A DNA stretch of 64,000 nt from Thermovenabulum sp049723235 (GCF_049723235.1 NZ_JBNARB010000003.1:95724-159723); one strand, 5' to 3'; numbered from the stretch's first letter, positions 41,308 to 50,665 are shown. Notes: generated by a model from the sequence alone, not told the origin. Translations and numbers: made by a program.

Positions 41308-42939
41308 TCACGCAGCAGTCATAACCTTAATAATCGCAAGTAACACACCAGTAACCCCTTCACCTCCTAAAAACCCTGAAGAAATTAACGTCCCGTTTTC
41401 GTTGGAATTCGGGTATTTTTTGTCCATAATAAACCTCACAATTCCTCCTAATCCCGCAGTAGTGGATATCACCATTGGGAGGTACATACCTATACCGATT
41501 GTCATACCCGGAATCTTAATAAAATAAAGTATAGCACCTAGTAAAAGCCCAACTATGAATGCAAAAGGATTTGGTAGCCCCTTTACCATTGTAGAAACCG
41601 CATATGCTTGAGGAGCCACCAACTCGGTTCCGGGACCCATAGAACCATAGGCATTATGCATTATAAACAGTACAACTACAGATACAAAAGCACCAATTAA
41701 TCCCCCAACTCCTTCCGATATCAGCTGAGCTTTAGGTTCCGTCTTTAATATATATCCAGCTTTGAAATCCTGCAAAGCATCACCTGCAAGCCCGCAGGCA
41801 ACCGCAACAACAGCAGCGATTAAAAAAGATTCTATAAAACCGAGTTTTACAAAAATCTTTATAAAAAGCAATACCAATATACCGAATATTTCCATAGGAT
41901 TTATGCCCGTTTGACCTGTAATAGTTGCAGCCATTGCAACTGTCACCCATACACCTATTATAGTAAGAATACTCGAAATTAGACTCATTTCAGTCAAAAA
42001 TGTCAATATCAATGCAGCCAAAGCAAAAACAAAAGGTGCCCACCTCATATTTACTTCGCCTTTTTCAACTTCACCCTTTATCATTGGCGCAAAAATCTCC
42101 TTTGCCTTAGGTAAAACTCCTTTAATAAGGACACCCACGCCGGAACCTACTATTAAGCCAATTCCCATGCTGTTTTTAAAGGCAGTAGCAGCATCTACAC
42201 TTGAAAAAATACCAGAGGATACTCCTAATGGAATTATCAAAAAGTAGCTTAAAACAGCTCCCAAAAACCAGGTCCCCATGTATAGAGGCCCTATTATATA
42301 TCCTATCCCAGCAGCCATAGGAGATAACCAGGCACCAAAAAATATGTTTTTCGCAAAAAGCGTTTGTGAAGTCAGTGCTGCAGGTATCACTCCAAATTGA
42401 TCCCTTAAAGCTGTAAAAATAGCTGCAAAACCAAGCGAAGAAAATAAATACCTTCCTTTTTTGCCACCTTCATCACCGGCGATTAATGTCTGCGAAGCTG
42501 CTATTCCCATAGGAAAAGGCAGTCTTTCTCCTTCAATAAAATGCTTCCTAATAAGCCCAGTAAATATCAAGCCCAAAACAGTTCCGCATAAGGTAACTAC
42601 TACCAGGGTAAAAAAGCTGACTTTAGCTTCCGGATTTACCATCCATATACCCGGTATGGTAAATGCCAAACCTCCCGCAACAAGGCCTCCTGCTGACATA
42701 GCTGTATGAGTTACATTTATCTCATTAATATTAGTTTTACCCAAAGCTTTCAAAATGGTTAACGACAGTATAGCAACAAAAATTGTAGGCCAAGGCAAAG
42801 CACCCATGCGAAGAGCAACATAAGTGGAACTTGCAGTAATTACTACAGAACCAATAGCTCCTAAAACTATAGACCTTAAAGTAAGTTGATCTTTAAAAGT
42901 CTCAGCATGCCTGATTTTGCTTTCATTTTCTTTTTCCAC
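41308..42939 (-). CDS. OPT-family oligopeptide transporter-like permease
   Basis: A 543-residue protein with about 14 hydrophobic helices. FKDQLTLRSIVLGAIGSVVITASSTYVALRMG and the INEINVTHTAMSAGGLVAGG block fit the bacterial OPT family; VGGLIGAFVSVVVLF and the PNPFAFIVGLLLGAILYF end are further support. OPT proteins import peptides or metal-chelates. Its place between panB and the terminator suggests it brings in a substrate of the pathway, perhaps a pantothenate- or beta-alanine-containing compound. Start GTG after GAGGAGG. Confidence 0.85.
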   Translation of the reverse strand: MEKENESKIRHAETFKDQLTLRSIVLGAIGSVVITASSTYVALRMGALPWPTIFVAILSLTILKALGKTNINEINVTHTAMSAGGLVAGGLAFTIPGIWMVNPEAKVSFFTLVVVTLCGTVLGLIFTGLIRKHFIEGERLPFPMGIAASQTLIAGDEGGKKGRYLFSSLGFAAIFTALRDQFGVIPAALTSQTLFAKNIFFGAWLSPMAAGIGYIIGPLYMGTWFLGAVLSYFLIIPLGVSSGIFSSVDAATAFKNSMGIGLIVGSGVGVLIKGVLPKAKEIFAPMIKGEVEKGEVNMRWAPFVFALAALILTFLTEMSLISSILTIIGVWVTVAMAATITGQTGINPMEIFGILVLLFIKIFVKLGFIESFLIAAVVAVACGLAGDALQDFKAGYILKTEPKAQLISEGVGGLIGAFVSVVVLFIMHNAYGSMGPGTELVAPQAYAVSTMVKGLPNPFAFIVGLLLGAILYFIKIPGMTIGIGMYLPMVISTTAGLGGIVRFIMDKKYPNSNENGTLISSGFLGGEGVTGVLLAIIKVMTAA

Positions 42940-42953
42940 TCAACAATACCTCC

Positions 42954-43787
42954 TCAGTAAAGTCTTTTAAGTTCCTCCTCGTCAACCCCTTTAAAAACAA
43001 ACTCATCGCTTGGAAATTTTCCTTCTTTTACCTCTTTTTTAAATTCTTGCAGTGCCTTCAAAATTTCTTCACCCAAATTAGCATATCTTTTTACAAACTT
43101 AGGCAGAAACTTTTCAAAGAGTCCTACCATGTCATGAAACACCAGCACCTGACCGTCGCAATATCTACCGGCTCCTATTCCTATCGTAGGAATTTTTACT
43201 TTTTCCGTTATTAATTTCCCTACCTCTTCTGGCACGCATTCAATAACCAAAGAAAAAGCTCCGGCTTCTTGAAGTGCAAGAGCATCCTCCAATAAGGATT
43301 TAGCAGAATCCACAGTTTTCCCTTGAACCTTAAACCCGCCTAATTTAGAAATAGTTTGCGGAGTAAGACCAATATGGCCCATAACAGGAATTCCACCATC
43401 TACAATGGATTTAACCTTATCAGCCACTTCCTTTCCACCTTCCAACTTAACTACATCACACCCCCCTTCTTTCATTAACCGAGTTGCGTTGTAAACCGCC
43501 TGCTCGGGTGATTGATTATACGATCCAAAAGGCATGTCGCCTACTATCATCGCATTTGGCGCTCCTTTTGCCACCGGCCTTATATGGTGTATCATCTGCT
43601 CCATAGTGACAGGGACAGTAGAGTCAAGTCCAAGCACAGTCATTGCAAGCGAATCACCTACTAATATGACTTCTATACCCGCTTTATCGACAAAATAAGC
43701 TGTCGGGTAATCATATGCTGTAGTCATGGTTATCTTTTCGCCTGTTTCTTTCATATTTTGTAACTTTTGTATCGTTACCTTTGCCAA
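42954..43787 (-). CDS. panB: 3-methyl-2-oxobutanoate hydroxymethyltransferase
   Basis: A 277-residue PanB. Marks: TTAYDYPTAYFVDKAGIEVILVGDSLAMTVLG, VPVTMEQMIHH, GDMPFGSYNQSPEQA, VVKLEGG, GHIGLTPQTI and PTIGIGAGRYCDGQVLV. It moves a C1 unit between methylene-tetrahydrofolate and 2-ketoisovalerate. No panC/panD accompany it, unlike biosynthetic operons; next to panF it may cleave ketopantoate instead. Start TTG after GGGAGGAG. Confidence 0.95.
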   Translation of the reverse strand: MAKVTIQKLQNMKETGEKITMTTAYDYPTAYFVDKAGIEVILVGDSLAMTVLGLDSTVPVTMEQMIHHIRPVAKGAPNAMIVGDMPFGSYNQSPEQAVYNATRLMKEGGCDVVKLEGGKEVADKVKSIVDGGIPVMGHIGLTPQTISKLGGFKVQGKTVDSAKSLLEDALALQEAGAFSLVIECVPEEVGKLITEKVKIPTIGIGAGRYCDGQVLVFHDMVGLFEKFLPKFVKRYANLGEEILKALQEFKKEVKEGKFPSDEFVFKGVDEEELKRLY

Positions 43788-43824
43788 TTTAATCTCCTCC
43801 CGTAATTAAAATATTTAAAATATT

Positions 43825-45111
43825 TTAGTATGCCTTATATATTTTTGAAATGCTCTCTTTTATTACATTAAAAGCATAATCCAACTGGTCCTTTGATATG
43901 ATTAGAGGCGGCTGTATCCTTATTACGTTGCCGTTAACGCCTCCTAATCCCACGAGGACGCCATTTTCCCTGCAATGATTTCTAAGCATGCCTGCTTCCT
44001 CTGCTGCTGGAGTTTTATTATCATCTTTTACCAATTCCAATCCTATCATTAATCCTTTACCTCTTACATCGCCTATTATCTTAAACTCTTCTTTCATCTC
44101 ATAAAGTTTATCCATAAACCACTTTCCTTTTTCTAATACCTGAGAACATATATCGTTTTTTATAATAAAGTCTATATTGGCAATTGCGGCAGCACAGGAT
44201 ACAGGATTGCCACCGAAGGTGCTCAAATGATCGCCGGGTTTAAAGGAATTTGCTACTTCCTCCCTTGCAATGAATGCTCCCAATGGGAACCCATCCGCTA
44301 TGCCTTTTGCCATTGTCAATTCATCAGGTTCTACATCATAATACTCAATAGCAAACAATTTACCTGTCCTCCCAAAACCACTTTGTACTTCATCCACAAC
44401 AAAAAGGATTCCGTACCTATCCAATATTTTCTTGATTTCTTTGAAATATTCGGGAGGAGGTACTATTATACCTCCTTCGCCCATTACCGGTTCTGCAAAA
44501 AAGGCCGCCACGTTTCCGCTAGTGTGATACTTTATCACATCTTCTAAAAATTTTGCACACCTAAGCTCGCAATCGGGATAGGAAAGCCCAAATGAGCATC
44601 TATAACAATAAGGTGCAGGAGAAAATGCCGTACCGGAAAGGTACGGACCCCCGCCTTTTTTCCTAGCCATATTTCCGGTAATACTTAAAGTCCCTACGGA
44701 CCTTCCATGGAAAGAACATTGAAGCGATATAAATTCGTAACGTCCTGTAAACTGCTTTGCAGCCCTCATTGCACCTTCATTTGCTTCTGCTCCACTGTTT
44801 GCAAAAAAGGTCTTTTTTAGCCTTCCCGGGGTAATTTGTGCTAATTTTTCCGCTAAATCAGCTACTGGCTTTATGTAATAAACATATGTACAAGCGTGAA
44901 CCAATTTTTCCATCTGCTCTTTTGCTGCCTTCAATATTTCTTCGTTGCAGTGACCGGCATTTACAACAGATATACCTGAAAAACAATCTATATATTCCTT
45001 CCCATCTTCAGAATAAATAATTGCTCCTTTTGCCCGCTCAATTACAACAGGTTCTATAGCCTTTACCATGCTTGTGTTTACATATTCCTTATATTTCTGC
45101 ACAGTATTCAT
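43825..45111 (-). CDS. Class III aminotransferase, probable beta-alanine aminotransferase
   Basis: A 428-residue fold-type I PLP enzyme. FFANSGAEANEGAMRAAKQFTG, VVDEVQSGFGRTGKLFAIE and the Schiff-base Lys in ELTMAKGIADGFPLGAF identify class III; STFGGNPVSCAAA contacts PLP phosphate. Closest patterns are AGXT2/4-aminobutyrate/beta-alanine enzymes rather than ornithine ones. In context it would turn beta-alanine from pantothenate into malonate semialdehyde. An extra Cys-rich stretch (YCYRCSFGLSYPDCELRCAKF) near residue 170 is found in some clostridial-type members. Confidence 0.88.
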   Translation of the reverse strand: MNTVQKYKEYVNTSMVKAIEPVVIERAKGAIIYSEDGKEYIDCFSGISVVNAGHCNEEILKAAKEQMEKLVHACTYVYYIKPVADLAEKLAQITPGRLKKTFFANSGAEANEGAMRAAKQFTGRYEFISLQCSFHGRSVGTLSITGNMARKKGGGPYLSGTAFSPAPYCYRCSFGLSYPDCELRCAKFLEDVIKYHTSGNVAAFFAEPVMGEGGIIVPPPEYFKEIKKILDRYGILFVVDEVQSGFGRTGKLFAIEYYDVEPDELTMAKGIADGFPLGAFIAREEVANSFKPGDHLSTFGGNPVSCAAAIANIDFIIKNDICSQVLEKGKWFMDKLYEMKEEFKIIGDVRGKGLMIGLELVKDDNKTPAAEEAGMLRNHCRENGVLVGLGGVNGNVIRIQPPLIISKDQLDYAFNVIKESISKIYKAY

Positions 45112-45126
45112 CTTAAAATCCCCCTT

Positions 45127-46353
45127 TTAAAAATTTTCATTTAAAAAGTTTAAGATGCTTGCTGCATAAATCTTAGTAGTTTCCATCAACTGGTCTATAC
45201 TAACGTATTCGTCTCTCTGATGTGGTATTTCTCTTTCCCCGGCTCCTATTACAACTACCGGTATGTTCTTCCACGCACGCAAGAATGTACCATCGGTAGC
45301 CCCAGGTACACCGTTGTAAACAGGCTCACTTCCCGTAACCTTTGTGTAAGCCTTTTCTACAGATTTAACTATCGGATCGTTCCTTTCAGTACTCACACAT
45401 GGTCTTTTTTCTATGACCTCGTATTCGCAGTCAAAATTTTCTACTTCTTTTTTTAATTGATTAAAAATTTCTTCTATTTGCCCTAAAAGTACCTCTTCCT
45501 TTTGCCCAGGAATTGTCCGTAAATCGTAAGCAATTAAGCTGTCTTCGGGAACCACATTTAACTGCCCTTTTCCGTTCGAAGGCGACATAACCACAGTCGG
45601 AGTTATACTGGGAAATCCTAAATACTTGTGACGTCCTAACCTTTCTTTTTCCTTTTCTTCTAATTCTTTAAGCTTTAATATCACATTTGCCATCCCTATA
45701 TTGGGATTTATCCCAGCATAGGGCATGCAACCATGGGCCATTTTCCCTTTTATCCTAACAAGAATTCTTATTGCACCTTTTATATCAAGACATATATTAT
45801 TGTCCACAGGCTCGCAAATTATTGCTCCATTTACGTCATCAGCCCAGCCGCGCCTAATAAAATCCTTTATGCCTGTCATCATACCCTCTTCATCAACGGG
45901 TATACAAAGAATTATCTTTCCGGGGAAAGAAATCCCTGAATCTTTTATAGCTTTAGCCGCAATTATAGAAGCTGCAAGATTACCTTTAGTATCACATGCC
46001 CCCCTTCCGTATATTTTCCTATCAACAACTTCTCCTTTAAAAGGGTGATATTTCCATTTACTTGCATCCCCGGGTGTAACCACATCTGTATGACCTTCCA
46101 AAAGTATCGTCTTTCCCGGCATATTGCCCCTTAAAACGGCAATCACATTAGGCCTTTTTGGTGCCGCCTCTTCAATGTAGACTTCAAATCCCACTTGTTT
46201 AAGCTTTTCGTATATATATTTTGCTACCTTTTCTTCATTCGCATTATCATCCAATGGGTCATACACGCTGGGTATTTCTATAAGTTCTTTAGTAAGCGAA
46301 ACCAAATCATCTTCTTTAATAAACCTCATCACACTATTTATTACTTCGTCCAA
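45127..46353 (-). CDS. M20 family metallo-amidohydrolase (ArgE/DapE-like), candidate pantothenase
   Basis: About 408 residues with a full metal set: LLEGHTDVVTPGD (HxD), GRGACDTKGNLAA (bridging Asp), PVDEEGMMTG (EE), AIICEPVDNN and the late His in REIPHQRDEY. M20 enzymes hydrolyse N-acyl amino acids; pantothenate is N-pantoyl-beta-alanine, so it fits the chemistry. It lies between panF and the aminotransferase gene. TTG 46353 is the likely start since GGGAG lies before it; a GTG at 46362 is too close to that site. Confidence 0.88.
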   Translation of the reverse strand: MDEVINSVMRFIKEDDLVSLTKELIEIPSVYDPLDDNANEEKVAKYIYEKLKQVGFEVYIEEAAPKRPNVIAVLRGNMPGKTILLEGHTDVVTPGDASKWKYHPFKGEVVDRKIYGRGACDTKGNLAASIIAAKAIKDSGISFPGKIILCIPVDEEGMMTGIKDFIRRGWADDVNGAIICEPVDNNICLDIKGAIRILVRIKGKMAHGCMPYAGINPNIGMANVILKLKELEEKEKERLGRHKYLGFPSITPTVVMSPSNGKGQLNVVPEDSLIAYDLRTIPGQKEEVLLGQIEEIFNQLKKEVENFDCEYEVIEKRPCVSTERNDPIVKSVEKAYTKVTGSEPVYNGVPGATDGTFLRAWKNIPVVVIGAGEREIPHQRDEYVSIDQLMETTKIYAASILNFLNENF

Positions 46354-46484
46354 TTTAACCACTCCCTTAAAATATATAAGCCATTACTAAACCCTTTATA
46401 ATACGTATTCATTTTGGTTTTTACAAAACCACCGTCATTAAAAATTTCAGCCATGGTATAGACTCTTTTATTTTATATCCTCTT

Positions 46485-47972
46485 TTAAATTGACCAAAAC
46501 TTTTCTATTGTTTCTTCCTTAGGTGGCTTTGTCAAAATAGATACTATATAAAATGCCACAAAAGCCAATACAAGAGTAATAACTATTGGGTGCATACCAA
46601 AAGGCCTTGGCCAATACTTGCTTGTAATTATAAAACATGCCACTCCTGTAATCATAGACGCTATAGCACCTTCTGCATTTGCCCGTTTCCAATAAAGACC
46701 TAGTATTATTATCCAAAAGAAGGTAGCTTCAAGACCTCCAAAAGCAAAAAGGTTAATCCAAATTATTAAGGCAGGAGGTTTTATTGATAGCAGCAGGATA
46801 ATTATACCGATTAAAGCAGTAGATAATATGCTCAAATTTACAATCTGTTTTTGTGTCGCCTTAGGGTTAATGTAATTCAAATATAAATCCTTTACTATAG
46901 TGCTTGAAATCAATATCATCTGTGAATCAACAGTTGACATTATTGCTGCAAGAGGAGCAGCTAATAAAACTCCTGCAATCCATCCCGGGAGAAGTTTTAT
47001 AGCCACAAGTGGAATAACAGTATCGCTGGATAAACCTTTGGGTATCTCTGGCAAAATTGCCTTTGACGCTGCACCTACAAGGTGAAGACCTAACATAAGT
47101 ACTCCAACTACCACAGTCCCAATAATCATTGCAGAATGCATAGCCTTTGAATTTTTATAAGCCATTGCCCTCAATGCATTTTGTGGAAGTCCTAAAATTC
47201 CGATACAAACCAGTACCCAAAAGGAAGATATCCACGGTACAGTAATAAATTTTTTGACCCCAAAAGGTGTAATAAGTTCCGGATTTATTTTATAAAGCGT
47301 CTGCATCACATTATAAACTCCGCCGCCTTTAGAAAATACCATTAATAATAGAATAATGGTGCCAAAAAACATCACCGTTCCCTGAACTGCATCCGTTAAT
47401 ACAACCGCCCTAAATCCACCATAGGTTACGTATACAAGTACAACACCGCCAAATAATATAAGCCCCCAAATGTAAGGCAAACCCGTTATAGTCTGGAATA
47501 ATTTTGCCCCTCCTACAAATTGCGCGACGACCGCAACTATTAAGAAGATAACAGCCCCCAAAGATGATAACCATACAACGGCAGGATTATTATCGTATCT
47601 TTCCCTTATAACGTCAATTAAGGTAACAGCCTTTACTTTTCTTGAAATAATAGCAAATCTTTTACCTAAAATACCCAAGGTTACGTATGCAGCGGGGAGC
47701 TGGGTCATAGCAAGTAAAACCCATCCTAACCCTTGATTATAGGCCGTCCCTGGTCCTCCCAAAAAGCTGGAAGCACTCGTATATGTAGCGACTAATGTCA
47801 TAGCAACCACAAAACCACCAAAATTCCTGTTGCCTAAAAAGTACTCGCTTAAGAAACCACCTTCCTTTTGTTTTGCTATCCTATTGCTGTAAAAACCAAT
47901 ATACAATACCACAAGTAGATATATGATAAGTGGCACCCAAATTTCTAATAAAATATCTTTGCTTAGGTTCAT
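46485..47972 (-). CDS. panF: Sodium/pantothenate symporter
   Basis: A 495-residue SSS-family carrier with 13 helices. It follows E. coli PanF closely along its length: FLSEYFLGNRNFGGFVVAMTLVATYTSASSFLGGPGTAY, GLGWVLLAMTQLPA, GILGKRFAIISRKVKAVTL, FGGFRAVVLTD-like YGGFRAVVLTDAVQG and IIKDLYL-like TIVKDLYLNY. It overlaps the yhdT-like gene by 4 bp, and yhdT-panF is also the E. coli order. This gives the pathway substrate of the cluster. Confidence 0.93.
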   Translation of the reverse strand: MNLSKDILLEIWVPLIIYLLVVLYIGFYSNRIAKQKEGGFLSEYFLGNRNFGGFVVAMTLVATYTSASSFLGGPGTAYNQGLGWVLLAMTQLPAAYVTLGILGKRFAIISRKVKAVTLIDVIRERYDNNPAVVWLSSLGAVIFLIVAVVAQFVGGAKLFQTITGLPYIWGLILFGGVVLVYVTYGGFRAVVLTDAVQGTVMFFGTIILLLMVFSKGGGVYNVMQTLYKINPELITPFGVKKFITVPWISSFWVLVCIGILGLPQNALRAMAYKNSKAMHSAMIIGTVVVGVLMLGLHLVGAASKAILPEIPKGLSSDTVIPLVAIKLLPGWIAGVLLAAPLAAIMSTVDSQMILISSTIVKDLYLNYINPKATQKQIVNLSILSTALIGIIILLLSIKPPALIIWINLFAFGGLEATFFWIIILGLYWKRANAEGAIASMITGVACFIITSKYWPRPFGMHPIVITLVLAFVAFYIVSILTKPPKEETIEKFWSI

Positions 47973-48268
47973 TTATCATCCCCTCCCAACATTTCTTTAT
48001 CCAAAGGATCTAAAGGTATATCTTTAAAAACAAAAGATACAACTAAAACTACTAAGATGCTAAAAACAAAGAGGCTGACTATACAGCTCCAAAAAAACCA
48101 TGCAGGAAAACCTAAAACATAAGAGTATTCATCCGGAGATTTGGAGCCTAAACCATAAGCAAAGGCAAACCACCAAATTATGTTTACAATTAGAAGAATA
48201 AATACTGTCAAGGTTTCCTTCGTTGTTTGTAGATACCTCGGATCATCTTTTACTTTGTTATTCTTCAA
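47969..48268 (-). CDS. yhdT: YhdT-like small membrane protein (DUF997), PanF partner
   Basis: A 99-residue protein with two membrane helices (TVFILLIVNIIWWFAFAYGLG and FWSCIVSLFVFSILVVLVVSFVF). A WWFAFAYG-type segment and its place directly before panF match YhdT/DUF997. Its role in uptake is unknown, perhaps a small subunit. It starts with TTG after GGGGGG and is the first gene of the pantothenate operon. Confidence 0.88.
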   Translation of the reverse strand: MKNNKVKDDPRYLQTTKETLTVFILLIVNIIWWFAFAYGLGSKSPDEYSYVLGFPAWFFWSCIVSLFVFSILVVLVVSFVFKDIPLDPLDKEMLGGDDK

Positions 48269-48305
48269 AATAATACCCCCCTTTATATTTTTTATTTCAT
48301 AATGC

Positions 48306-48318
48306 GGAATATTATTCC
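48306..48318. promoter_or_regulatory. Palindrome GGAATATTATTCC upstream of yhdT-panF, candidate IclR operator
   Basis: Perfect 6-bp arms (GGAATA/TATTCC) around one base, about 40 bp upstream of the first gene. Its half-site GGAATA recurs twice ahead of the P1-peptidase gene (41125-41140), so one regulator could act on both transcripts. Confidence 0.4.
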
Positions 48319-48514
48319 TTTATATTTAATTTATTCTTTATTTGTCTAAAAATTCCTTTTTGTTAAAAAAATATTAATTTATTCAGTTTTTAATTTTTTA
48401 TTATTTATAAATAAGCTTAAAATAATAAACTTCATCTTGACACAAAGGAGATTTAATTATAAATTTTTTCTAAGAAATAAAAAGCGCTAAACATATGAAA
48501 GGGTGAATATTTTT

Positions 48515-49228
48515 TTGAAAAACTCAAATAATCCTGTCCTGGAAATACTCGAATCCCTTGAAAATGCTTTATCAAAGTTAAATATCCCTGAAAAAAGAAA
48601 GGAAAAGATATCAAAAGATATTGCTGCCCAGAAACAAAGGTATGAAAAAATTAATCAAGAGGAGATAGCTGGAGAGGAAAAAAAGAAGGTATACCAGGGG
48701 ATTACCGTAAAGGGTAAAGATTTACTGGAAAAATTAAAATCTAAGAATATTGATTCAAAGGAAAAAGAAAAATACATTCTATCCTTTTTACTCTATATAC
48801 GGGCTGCTTATTTTGATTTTAAAGACCAATTGAAACCTTTAAATACAGGAATTCGCCTTTTTGCACTTACGTCAGCGTTATTTATCGGCCTTTCTCCCCA
48901 GTTTTTAGGAGGTGCCTTTTCTCTATTATTTTTAGTTCCTATTTTCCTGGGTCTTAATGGACTTAAAAGGCGAAGGATTTTTGGATTTAAAATGGCAATG
49001 ATGATATTTCCCGTTGCTCTTGGGGTTGCGGCTCTATGGATTCGTTTTGGAATAAATGCGGTTTTAAACTTTCAAAAAGTTGTTTTTGATACCGCCCATA
49101 CCCTGGGGAAACCCGTTAACATAGCCAAATTTTTTGTAATAGTGCCGCCAGTTTTTGCTTTAGTTCTCTTAGCATCTTCTTTTATCATGGCTTATTATCT
49201 TTATAAATCGAGGGAAATGTTACTATAA
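48515..49228 (+). CDS. Membrane protein of unknown function with coiled-coil N-terminus
   Basis: About 237 residues. The first 110 are charged and helical (ENALSKLNIPEKRKEKISKDI, KQRYEKINQEEIAGEEKKKV). The rest has four hydrophobic segments (LFALTSALFIGLSPQFLGG, FSLLFLVPIFLGLNGL, MMIFPVALGVAALWIRF, FFVIVPPVFALVLLASSF). I do not recognise the family. TTG 48515 is preferred, with AAGGGTG eight bases before it; GTG 48503 overlaps that site. It diverges from the pantothenate operon and stands alone. Confidence 0.7.
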   Translation: MKNSNNPVLEILESLENALSKLNIPEKRKEKISKDIAAQKQRYEKINQEEIAGEEKKKVYQGITVKGKDLLEKLKSKNIDSKEKEKYILSFLLYIRAAYFDFKDQLKPLNTGIRLFALTSALFIGLSPQFLGGAFSLLFLVPIFLGLNGLKRRRIFGFKMAMMIFPVALGVAALWIRFGINAVLNFQKVVFDTAHTLGKPVNIAKFFVIVPPVFALVLLASSFIMAYYLYKSREMLL

Positions 49229-49287
49229 ATATTTTTGCCCGGGCGTAAACCCGGGCATTTCCTATTACGGGAGGGGTGTATATAAAT

Positions 49288-50010
49288 TTACAGTATTTTG
49301 CTTAAAAACTCTTTTGTCCTTTGGTTTTTGGGATTTTCAAAGATTTCTTCAGGAGTGCCTTCTTCAACTATCACTCCTTCATCCATGAAAATTACCCTAT
49401 CCCCTACTTCTCTTGCAAAGGCCATCTCATGAGTAACCACTACCATTGTCATGCCGTCCTGGACCAAATCCTTCATTACATCCAGTACTTCTTTTATCAT
49501 TTCGGGATCTAAGGCTGAAGTAGGTTCATCAAAAAGCATAATCTTCGGGTTCATGGCAAGAGCCCTTGCTATTGCTACCCTCTGCTTTTGTCCACCAGAA
49601 AGGGATGCAGGATAACACTCCGCTTTATCCTTCAAACCTACCCTGTCAAGAAGTTTTAAGGCTTTTTCTCTGGCCTCTTCCGGATTTTCTTTTTTCACCT
49701 TTATTGGAGCAAGGGTTACATTTTCAATCACCTTTTTGTGAGGAAAAAGGTTAAAATGCTGAAAAACCATTCCAACTTCCTGTCTCACTTTATTTATATC
49801 CACCGCTTTATGGTTTAAAGGCTTCCCTTCAATCCAAATTTCACCTTTTGTGGGTTCTTCCAGCATATTGAGGCAGCGAAGGAGGGTGCTTTTGCCCGAC
49901 CCCGAGGGACCTATAATTACCACTACTTCTCCTTTGTGGATGGTATTGCTTATTCCTTTTAATACCTCTAATTTCCCAAAATACTTGTGCACATCCTTAA
50001 TTTCAATCAC
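49288..50010 (-). CDS. glnQ: Polar amino-acid ABC transporter ATPase (GlnQ type)
   Basis: About 240 residues. Walker A VVIIGPSGSGKSTLLRCLN, Q-loop MVFQHFNLFPH, signature LSGGQKQRVAIARAL, Walker B IMLFDEPTSALDPE and H-loop VVVTHEMAFA are all present. LFPHKKVIENV is typical of the polar amino-acid class. GTG 50010 overlaps the permease stop and has GGAGG ten bases upstream. It is the last gene of the three-gene operon. Confidence 0.95.
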   Translation of the reverse strand: MIEIKDVHKYFGKLEVLKGISNTIHKGEVVVIIGPSGSGKSTLLRCLNMLEEPTKGEIWIEGKPLNHKAVDINKVRQEVGMVFQHFNLFPHKKVIENVTLAPIKVKKENPEEAREKALKLLDRVGLKDKAECYPASLSGGQKQRVAIARALAMNPKIMLFDEPTSALDPEMIKEVLDVMKDLVQDGMTMVVVTHEMAFAREVGDRVIFMDEGVIVEEGTPEEIFENPKNQRTKEFLSKIL

Positions 50011-50665
50011 TCCTGGCAAGCCTCCTTTCCACTACCCCGAGTAATTGGGTAAAACTCAAAGTCATAATTAGGTAAAATAGCGCTGCTGTAATATAGGGTT
50101 CGAAAGGCCTGTAGGTGTTTCCCGCAACTACCTGTGCTGCCCTTGTCAGCTCTGGAAAACCAATTGTAGTTGCAAGAGAAGAATTTTTTAATAGAGTAAT
50201 AAATTCATTTCCGAGGGGCGGTATCATCTTTTTAAACGCCTGAGGAAGGATTATATACCTCATGGCCTGGGCATAACTCATACCGAGGGACCTGGCAGCT
50301 TCCATCTGTCCCTTATCCACCGCAAGTATTCCACCTCTTACGATTTCCGCTACATATCCTCCGCTGTTAATACCCAGCGCTATCACCGCAGCGGGGAATT
50401 CCGACAGAGAATATCCTGTAAGCTGAGGCAACCCAAAGTAAAATATCAATATCTGCACCAGCAAAGGCGTCCCCCTTATAACCTCCACGTATACGGTGCA
50501 TAATGCGCGGATGATGAAAATCCGGGACATCTTACCCATTCCCACAAAGGTTCCGATTACCACACCCATCATGACCGCCAGGGCAGTAATTTCAATTGCT
50601 ATTAATGAACCGCGAATAAAAAGTGTAATGTAGGGAAGTACTATTGTAAAATCAAGATTCCTCAT
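50003..50665 (-). CDS. Polar amino-acid ABC transporter permease
   Basis: A 220-residue HisM/GlnP-type permease: YVEVIRGTPLLVQILIFYFGLPQ and the EAA loop EAARSLGMSYAQAMRYIILPQAF are diagnostic, with five membrane helices. It joins the binding protein and ATPase genes in one leftward operon. ATG follows AAGGAGATAAGG. Confidence 0.95.
   Translation of the reverse strand: MRNLDFTIVLPYITLFIRGSLIAIEITALAVMMGVVIGTFVGMGKMSRIFIIRALCTVYVEVIRGTPLLVQILIFYFGLPQLTGYSLSEFPAAVIALGINSGGYVAEIVRGGILAVDKGQMEAARSLGMSYAQAMRYIILPQAFKKMIPPLGNEFITLLKNSSLATTIGFPELTRAAQVVAGNTYRPFEPYITAALFYLIMTLSFTQLLGVVERRLARSD

Noticed and set aside
37308..43787. panB and panE as ordinary coenzyme A biosynthesis genes
   Set aside because: panC and panD are missing, while a pantothenate importer, amidohydrolases and an aminotransferase are adjacent; biosynthesis remains possible but explains the neighbours poorly.
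46363..46484. A terminator between panF and the M20 gene
   Set aside because: The only hairpin (TGGTTTT/AAAACCA) is weak and lacks a T-run in the transcript direction, so the operon probably continues.
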